Under the pieces are notes generated by a model. The model worked only from the letters and a program-made list of their open reading frames with translations, did no database searches and had not been told where the DNA came from. From Roseateles_E cavernae (GTDB taxonomy: Bacteria > Pseudomonadota > Gammaproteobacteria > Burkholderiales > Burkholderiaceae_C): a DNA stretch of 49,860 nt. Position numbers and translations under genes: made by a program. Where the stretch lies: positions 1 to 49,860 of the forward strand of contig NZ_JBDPLH010000017.1 of assembly GCF_040187885.1 (NCBI RefSeq). Reading direction: 5' to 3'. Positions within the stretch are counted from its first letter, which is position 1; every line of letters begins with the position of its first letter. Below, one piece after another: positions 45,989-49,860 of this stretch.

Positions 45989-47329
45989 TCAGGACGCCAC
46001 AGGGCTGGCACTGCGGCCGATGCCATAGTGCTCAATGCCCAGGTTCTTCATCAGGGCCGGTTCATACAGATTGCGTCCGTCAAAAATCACCGGCTGCACC
46101 AGCGCGGCCTTGATGCCGTCGAAGTCAGGCGTTCGGAACTCCTTCCACTCGGTCACCAGGATCAGTGCCTCGGAGCCCTGCAGCGCATGCTCGGCTCGCT
46201 CGCAGAAACTCACACCCTGCACACCCTCCAGCAAATGGCGCGCCTCGCTCATGGCCACCGGGTCGTAGGCCGCCACTGCGGCACCGCGACGGACCAGTTC
46301 GTCGATGATGACCAGCGAGGGCGCCTCGCGCATATCGTCGGTATTGGGCTTGAACGCAAGGCCCCACATCGCAAAGCGCTTGCCGGTCAGGTCCTCGCCG
46401 AAGCGCGCCACGATCTTGTCCACCAGCACCAGCTTCTGGCGATCGTTGGCGGCCTCCACCGCATTGAGCACATGCAGATTCTGCGCATGCTCGCGGCCGA
46501 TGCGAATCAGCGCCTTCACATCCTTGGGGAAACAGGAACCACCGTAGCCGGCACCGGCATAGAGGAACTGGAAGCCGATGCGTGGATCCGAGCCGATGCC
46601 ACGACGCACCAACTCGATGTCCGCGCCCACCTTCTCGGCCAGCAGTGCCAGCTCGTTCATGAAGCTGATACGGGTGGCCAGCATCGCGTTGGCTGCGTAC
46701 TTGGTGAACTCGGCGCTGCGCAGATCCATCACCAGCAGGCGATCATGGTTGCGGGTGAAGGGCGCATAGATGGCACGCATCATCAGCGTGGCTTGCTCGT
46801 CGTCGGAGCCGACAATGATGCGGTCGGGCCGCATGAAGTCCTCCACCGCAGCCCCCTCCTTCAGGAACTCGGGGTTGGAGACCACCGAGAACGACACCTC
46901 GACGCCGCGCTTGGCCAATTCCTCGGCAATCGCCGCCTTGACTTTGTCGGCCGTGCCCACCGGCACCGTGCTCTTGTCGACGATGACCTTGTAGTCCGTC
47001 ATGCGGGCGCCGATCGAGCGCGCCGCCGCCAGCACATATTGCAGATCGGCCGAGCCATCCTCGCCGGGCGGCGTGCCCACGCCGATGAAAAGGATGGTGC
47101 CGTGATTGACGGCCAGATCCACATCGGTGGTGAACTGCAGGCGGCCGGCCGCTACATTGCGGCGCACCACCTCCAGCAGCCCTGGCTCATGAATCGGGAT
47201 CTCGCCCGCATTAAGCACCCGGATCTTCTCCGGATTCACATCCAGACAGACCACATGGTTGCCCATTTCGGCCAGACAGGCCCCGGTAACCAAACCCACA
47301 TAACCGGTACCAATAGCGGTGACCTTCAT
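45989..47329 (-). CDS. ugd: UDP-glucose 6-dehydrogenase
   Basis: Protein of 446 residues. It oxidises UDP-glucose to UDP-glucuronate with two NAD+. N-terminal NAD motif GTGYVGLVTGACLAEMG, the VDKSTVPVGTA and NPEFLKEGAAVEDF blocks, and the catalytic Cys in GAGYGGSCFPKD. The C-terminal GLAFKPNTDDMREAPS is conserved. GGGAG six bases upstream of the ATG. The product feeds the UDP-glucuronate epimerase encoded upstream in the same orientation, 207 bp away. Confidence 0.97.
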   Translation of the reverse strand: MKVTAIGTGYVGLVTGACLAEMGNHVVCLDVNPEKIRVLNAGEIPIHEPGLLEVVRRNVAAGRLQFTTDVDLAVNHGTILFIGVGTPPGEDGSADLQYVLAAARSIGARMTDYKVIVDKSTVPVGTADKVKAAIAEELAKRGVEVSFSVVSNPEFLKEGAAVEDFMRPDRIIVGSDDEQATLMMRAIYAPFTRNHDRLLVMDLRSAEFTKYAANAMLATRISFMNELALLAEKVGADIELVRRGIGSDPRIGFQFLYAGAGYGGSCFPKDVKALIRIGREHAQNLHVLNAVEAANDRQKLVLVDKIVARFGEDLTGKRFAMWGLAFKPNTDDMREAPSLVIIDELVRRGAAVAAYDPVAMSEARHLLEGVQGVSFCERAEHALQGSEALILVTEWKEFRTPDFDGIKAALVQPVIFDGRNLYEPALMKNLGIEHYGIGRSASPVAS

Positions 47330-47536
47330 TCACAACTCCCTAAAATACAAATCGATCAATGCTAGGTGCAGCCCGTCGCACCCTTGTGACAGCCACATCG
47401 TCCCCGATGGATGGCGGCCAAGCTCGGGAGTTGGCGACGAGTTTGTAACGGCATTTCACCGGAACGGCGCGCCGATACACCATGCCGTAGCAAGACTGGG
47501 GCCTGCCAGCCGACGCAACAGGCCTGAGCGTCGCCC

Positions 47537-48544
47537 TCAAACCTTGAAATAGTCCCGGTACCAGGAGACAAAACGCTGCACGCCCTCGGGCACCGGCATC
47601 GCCGGCCTGAAACCGGTCCATTCGGCCAGTTCCTCGACATCGGCATGGGTGGCCGGCACATCGCCGTCCTGCAGCGGCATGAAGTTCTTCACCGCCTCGC
47701 GGCCGATGGCCTTCTCGATCGCCTCGACAAAGGCCATCAGCTGGATGGGCGCGTGGTTGCCGATATTGAAGACGCGGTACGGCACATTGGAGCGCGCCGG
47801 GTCGCTCTTGACGGCGTCGTACTCGGGATCAGCCGTCGCCGGCCGGTCCAGCACCCGCACCACGCCCTCGGCGATATCGTCGATATAGGTGAAGTCGCGC
47901 ACCATCTTGCCGTGGTTGAACACGTTGATGGGGCGGCCTTCCAGGATGGCCTTGGTGAACAGGAACAGTGCCATGTCCGGCCGGCCCCAGGGTCCGTAGA
48001 CCGTGAAGAAGCGCAGCCCCGTGGTCGGCAGGCCGAACAGATGGCTGTAGGTGTGGGCCATCAGCTCATTGGCCTTCTTGGTGGCCGCATACAGGCTGAC
48101 CGGATGGTCGACGCTGTGATGCTCCGAGAACGGCATCAGCGTGTTGCCACCATAGACGCTGGAGCTCGACGCATAGGCCAGGTGCTGCACGCCGCTGTGG
48201 CGGCAGCCCTCCAGGATATTGGTGAAGCCGACGATATTGCTGTCGATATAGGCGTGCGGATTCTCGATCGAGTAGCGCACGCCGGCCTGGGCGGCCAGAT
48301 GCACGACACGGTCGAAGCGCCCCTCGGCGAACAGCTTGGCCATGCCCTCGCGGTCGGCCACATCGAGCTTGACGAACTCGAAGCCCGGCTTGCCCGTCAG
48401 CCGCGCCAGCCGGTCGTGCTTGAGTTGCACATCGTAATAGTTGTTCAGATTGTCCAGGCCCACGACCTGATCGCCCCGCGCCAGCAGCAGCTGGCTCACA
48501 TGCATACCGATAAAGCCGGCGGCGCCGGTGACAAGAACTTTCAA
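47537..48544 (-). CDS. UDP-glucuronate 4-epimerase
   Basis: Short-chain dehydrogenase-type epimerase of 335 residues, the standard length. It converts UDP-glucuronate to UDP-galacturonate. NAD motif LVTGAAGFIGMHVSQLL, LDNLNNYYDVQLK and the AAQAGVRYSIENP block are typical of the capsular UDP-glucuronate epimerases. The Tyr/Lys motif is LYAATKKANE. I use a TTG start at 48544: GGGAG lies seven bases upstream and the protein begins exactly at MKVLVTG. An upstream extension to 48595 adds 17 residues not typical of the family. Paired with ugd it indicates a uronic-acid-containing polymer. Confidence 0.9.
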   Translation of the reverse strand: MKVLVTGAAGFIGMHVSQLLLARGDQVVGLDNLNNYYDVQLKHDRLARLTGKPGFEFVKLDVADREGMAKLFAEGRFDRVVHLAAQAGVRYSIENPHAYIDSNIVGFTNILEGCRHSGVQHLAYASSSSVYGGNTLMPFSEHHSVDHPVSLYAATKKANELMAHTYSHLFGLPTTGLRFFTVYGPWGRPDMALFLFTKAILEGRPINVFNHGKMVRDFTYIDDIAEGVVRVLDRPATADPEYDAVKSDPARSNVPYRVFNIGNHAPIQLMAFVEAIEKAIGREAVKNFMPLQDGDVPATHADVEELAEWTGFRPAMPVPEGVQRFVSWYRDYFKV

Positions 48545-48888
48545 CGCAATCTCCCAATACCCGAACCGACCAGCTCGCAGACCCATCACCGACAAAGCCC
48601 CAAGCGCGCACGATATTCTCGCCCAGCCCGGACCTCACCTGTCCGGTACCTGAGCGTGGCCCCCTATTTCGAGGGCAGGGGAGCGGCGTGGGCGCAGCCA
48701 GGCCCTGAAACCGCAACCTGAGGATCCCGGCAGCGGTAGTAATTCACCGGCGTTGCAATGCCTTACCCCTTGGTACGCCCAAGCGTGCTCGATCTCACTG
48801 AATGCATAGACCCGACTGCCGAAAATACCTACAACAGATCTTCCGCACGACGACGGGTGCTGTAAGTCTCAACTTGGGTAGTACGACC
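48545..48888. other. Intergenic region between epimerase and carbohydrate-binding gene
   Basis: 344 bp without a gene between two divergent genes; the promoters of both must lie here. I see a 6-bp hairpin CCGGAC/GTCCGG (48628-48646, seven-base loop) without a T-run, and an AT-richer part around 48790-48840. No convincing -35/-10 pair or known operator could be assigned. Confidence 0.5.
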
Positions 48889-49860
48889 ATGCTGCAACAG
48901 CTCCTCAGCGCCTCGCTGATTCGCACGGCCTCCCTCGCCGCCCTCTTTGCCACCTGCGTGGCGATCGCCGCTTACAGCGGCGGCGGTGACGCCGGGACCG
49001 GCCCGGTCGCTGCGCCGCGCCAATCCACGCCGAACACCTCTGCCACATCGGTCGCCAAGCCCGCTGCCACGACGGCCACGGCGGCCAGGGTGGTAGTTCC
49101 CGTTGTCACGGCGCCTGCGACCGCCTCGTCCGAGAGCGGACCGACCCTGCTGACCCTGCGCGCCCATGCCGACGTGGCAGGCGGCGTCGGCGCGATGGTG
49201 TCGCTGCNCGCCGTGGTCTTCGCCAACCCCGGCAGCGTCGGCAGCACGGACCGCCAGCTCAATGTCAGCTATCTGATCGCCGGCTCGACCTATCTCACCC
49301 CGTCCTCTTCCGGCGTCAGCTACACCGGCGGCAATCTGTCGGCCGCCTGGCCCAGCGCCAATCTGACCGACACCGTGACCCTGCGAGCCCATGCCGACGT
49401 GGCAGGCGGCGTCGGCGCGATGGTGTCGCTGCGGGTGGACGGCGTGGTCACCGACAGCGTGGAGGTGCGCGCCACCCAGCCCACCGACTACGCCCTGGCC
49501 GTGCCCACGCTCAAGCCCGGCAGCCTGGTGGACGTGGTCTACAGCAACGACGCCAACGTCAACGGCGTGGACCGCAACCTCTACGTGCAGCAGCTCAGCA
49601 CCGCCGACACCGCCGTGCTGCCCACCGCCGCCATCGTCAGCTACGACAAGGGCGACGGCAACGCCGCCTTCGACGGCCAGAACGTCATCGCCGGCATCAC
49701 CAGCGTCTACGCCAACGGCGCGCTGCGCCTGGCCTGGCCCGCACCCAACCTCACGGATCGCCTCACCGTGCGCGCCAGCGCCACCAGCGCCGGCGGCAGC
49801 GGTGCGCTGATGGTGGCCCGCGTCGACGGCATCGTCGTCGGCTCGGCCCTGGTGTCGTCC
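48889..49860 (+). CDS. Exported protein with tandem CBM60-like carbohydrate-binding modules, C-terminus cut
   Basis: The frame stays open from the ATG at 48889 to the window end (324 codons). A hydrophobic N-terminal signal (about 1-28, LAALFATCVAIAAYS) leads into a Ser/Thr/Ala/Pro-rich linker (about 30-85). Modules then follow that resemble the calcium-dependent xylan-binding CBM60 fold: TLRAHADVAGGVGAMVSL, a VDGVVTDSVEV strand, DYALAVP, and VDVVYSNDANVNGVDRNLYV. Copy 1 (about 88-160) lacks the middle of the module, copy 2 is complete, copy 3 is cut by the edge. One undetermined base (49208) lies in copy 1; its codon CNC cannot be a stop. No good ribosome binding site is seen. Possible roles: binding the locus's own polysaccharide or a substrate glycan; any catalytic domain would lie beyond the window. 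Confidence 0.72.
   Translation, partial: MLQQLLSASLIRTASLAALFATCVAIAAYSGGGDAGTGPVAAPRQSTPNTSATSVAKPAATTATAARVVVPVVTAPATASSESGPTLLTLRAHADVAGGVGAMVSLXAVVFANPGSVGSTDRQLNVSYLIAGSTYLTPSSSGVSYTGGNLSAAWPSANLTDTVTLRAHADVAGGVGAMVSLRVDGVVTDSVEVRATQPTDYALAVPTLKPGSLVDVVYSNDANVNGVDRNLYVQQLSTADTAVLPTAAIVSYDKGDGNAAFDGQNVIAGITSVYANGALRLAWPAPNLTDRLTVRASATSAGGSGALMVARVDGIVVGSALVSS
49151..49207. repeat. 57-bp direct repeat, copy 1
   Basis: Identical in 56 of 57 positions to 49376-49432; the only difference is C/A at 49161/49386. It encodes the start of the carbohydrate-binding module and stops exactly at the undetermined base 49208. Confidence 0.92.
49376..49432. repeat. 57-bp direct repeat, copy 2
   Basis: Second copy of the direct repeat, 225 bp after the first. 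Here the reading continues into an intact module with VDGVVTDSVEV. The next module (from about 49765) is related in protein but clearly diverged in DNA. Confidence 0.92.

Noticed and set aside
49391..49810. 139-codon open frame at the right end
   Set aside because: It lies in a different frame inside the carbohydrate-binding protein gene and encodes a Pro/Ser/Thr/Trp-rich nonsense product.

Overview
This high-GC window looks like the chromosome of a betaproteobacterium of the order Burkholderiales, probably from the Roseateles/Pelomonas/Rubrivivax side. That placement is an inference from codon use, the protein families present and the gene neighbourhoods; no rRNA or tRNA gene is visible to confirm it. 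Nearly all of the window is coding, and most start codons have a GGAG-type ribosome binding site.

Layout. (1) 1-4140: the start of an exported protein running off the left edge, a DUF429 protein, a cytoplasmic-looking S10 serine carboxypeptidase and a methyl-accepting chemotaxis protein. (2) 4252-12242: a complete histidine-utilisation locus. hutC-hutD-hutI-hutG-hutF run leftwards with four consecutive 4-bp overlaps. hutU-hutH run rightwards and end in a clear terminator. A HutC-type palindrome lies in the spacer of a promoter between the two arms. The gene set encodes the five-step route: histidine, urocanate, imidazolonepropionate, formiminoglutamate, formylglutamate, then glutamate plus formate. 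(3) 12370-17801: a NitT/TauT/SsuABC-type ABC transporter, a periplasmic protein made of four rhodanese-like units with only one catalytic cysteine, and an orphan sugar-binding-type periplasmic protein. (4) 17829-35970: a long, mostly minus-strand stretch with housekeeping genes (clsB, an EEP nuclease, nudB; aspS, DUF502, fmdB; ubiB, ubiJ). Two blocks sit within it: one with a WYL regulator, GST, EamA exporter, Lrp regulator and TPR protein, and one with a Na+/solute symporter and a 1291-residue sensor kinase. (5) 36157-49860: an exopolysaccharide locus. An eight-gene rightward operon holds the priming glycosyltransferase, an EpsL-like outer-membrane protein, galE, manC and rfbBDAC. A convergent leftward group holds a UDP-glucuronate 4-epimerase, ugd and a sugar-nucleotidyltransferase. 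At the right edge is a truncated protein with tandem CBM60-like carbohydrate-binding modules.

Together the exopolysaccharide genes can start a glycan on undecaprenyl phosphate and supply UDP-galactose, GDP-mannose, dTDP-rhamnose, UDP-glucuronate and UDP-galacturonate. No later glycosyltransferase, flippase, polymerase or export channel is in the window, so the assembly genes must lie elsewhere. The single N at 49208 sits at the edge of a near-identical 57-bp direct repeat and probably marks an assembly defect. I did not find a CRISPR array, an insertion sequence or an obvious new defence system. The most unusual items are the four-unit rhodanese protein beside an orphan binding protein, the WYL/GST intergenic dyad, the strong hairpin in front of aspS, and the damaged carbohydrate-binding repeat.
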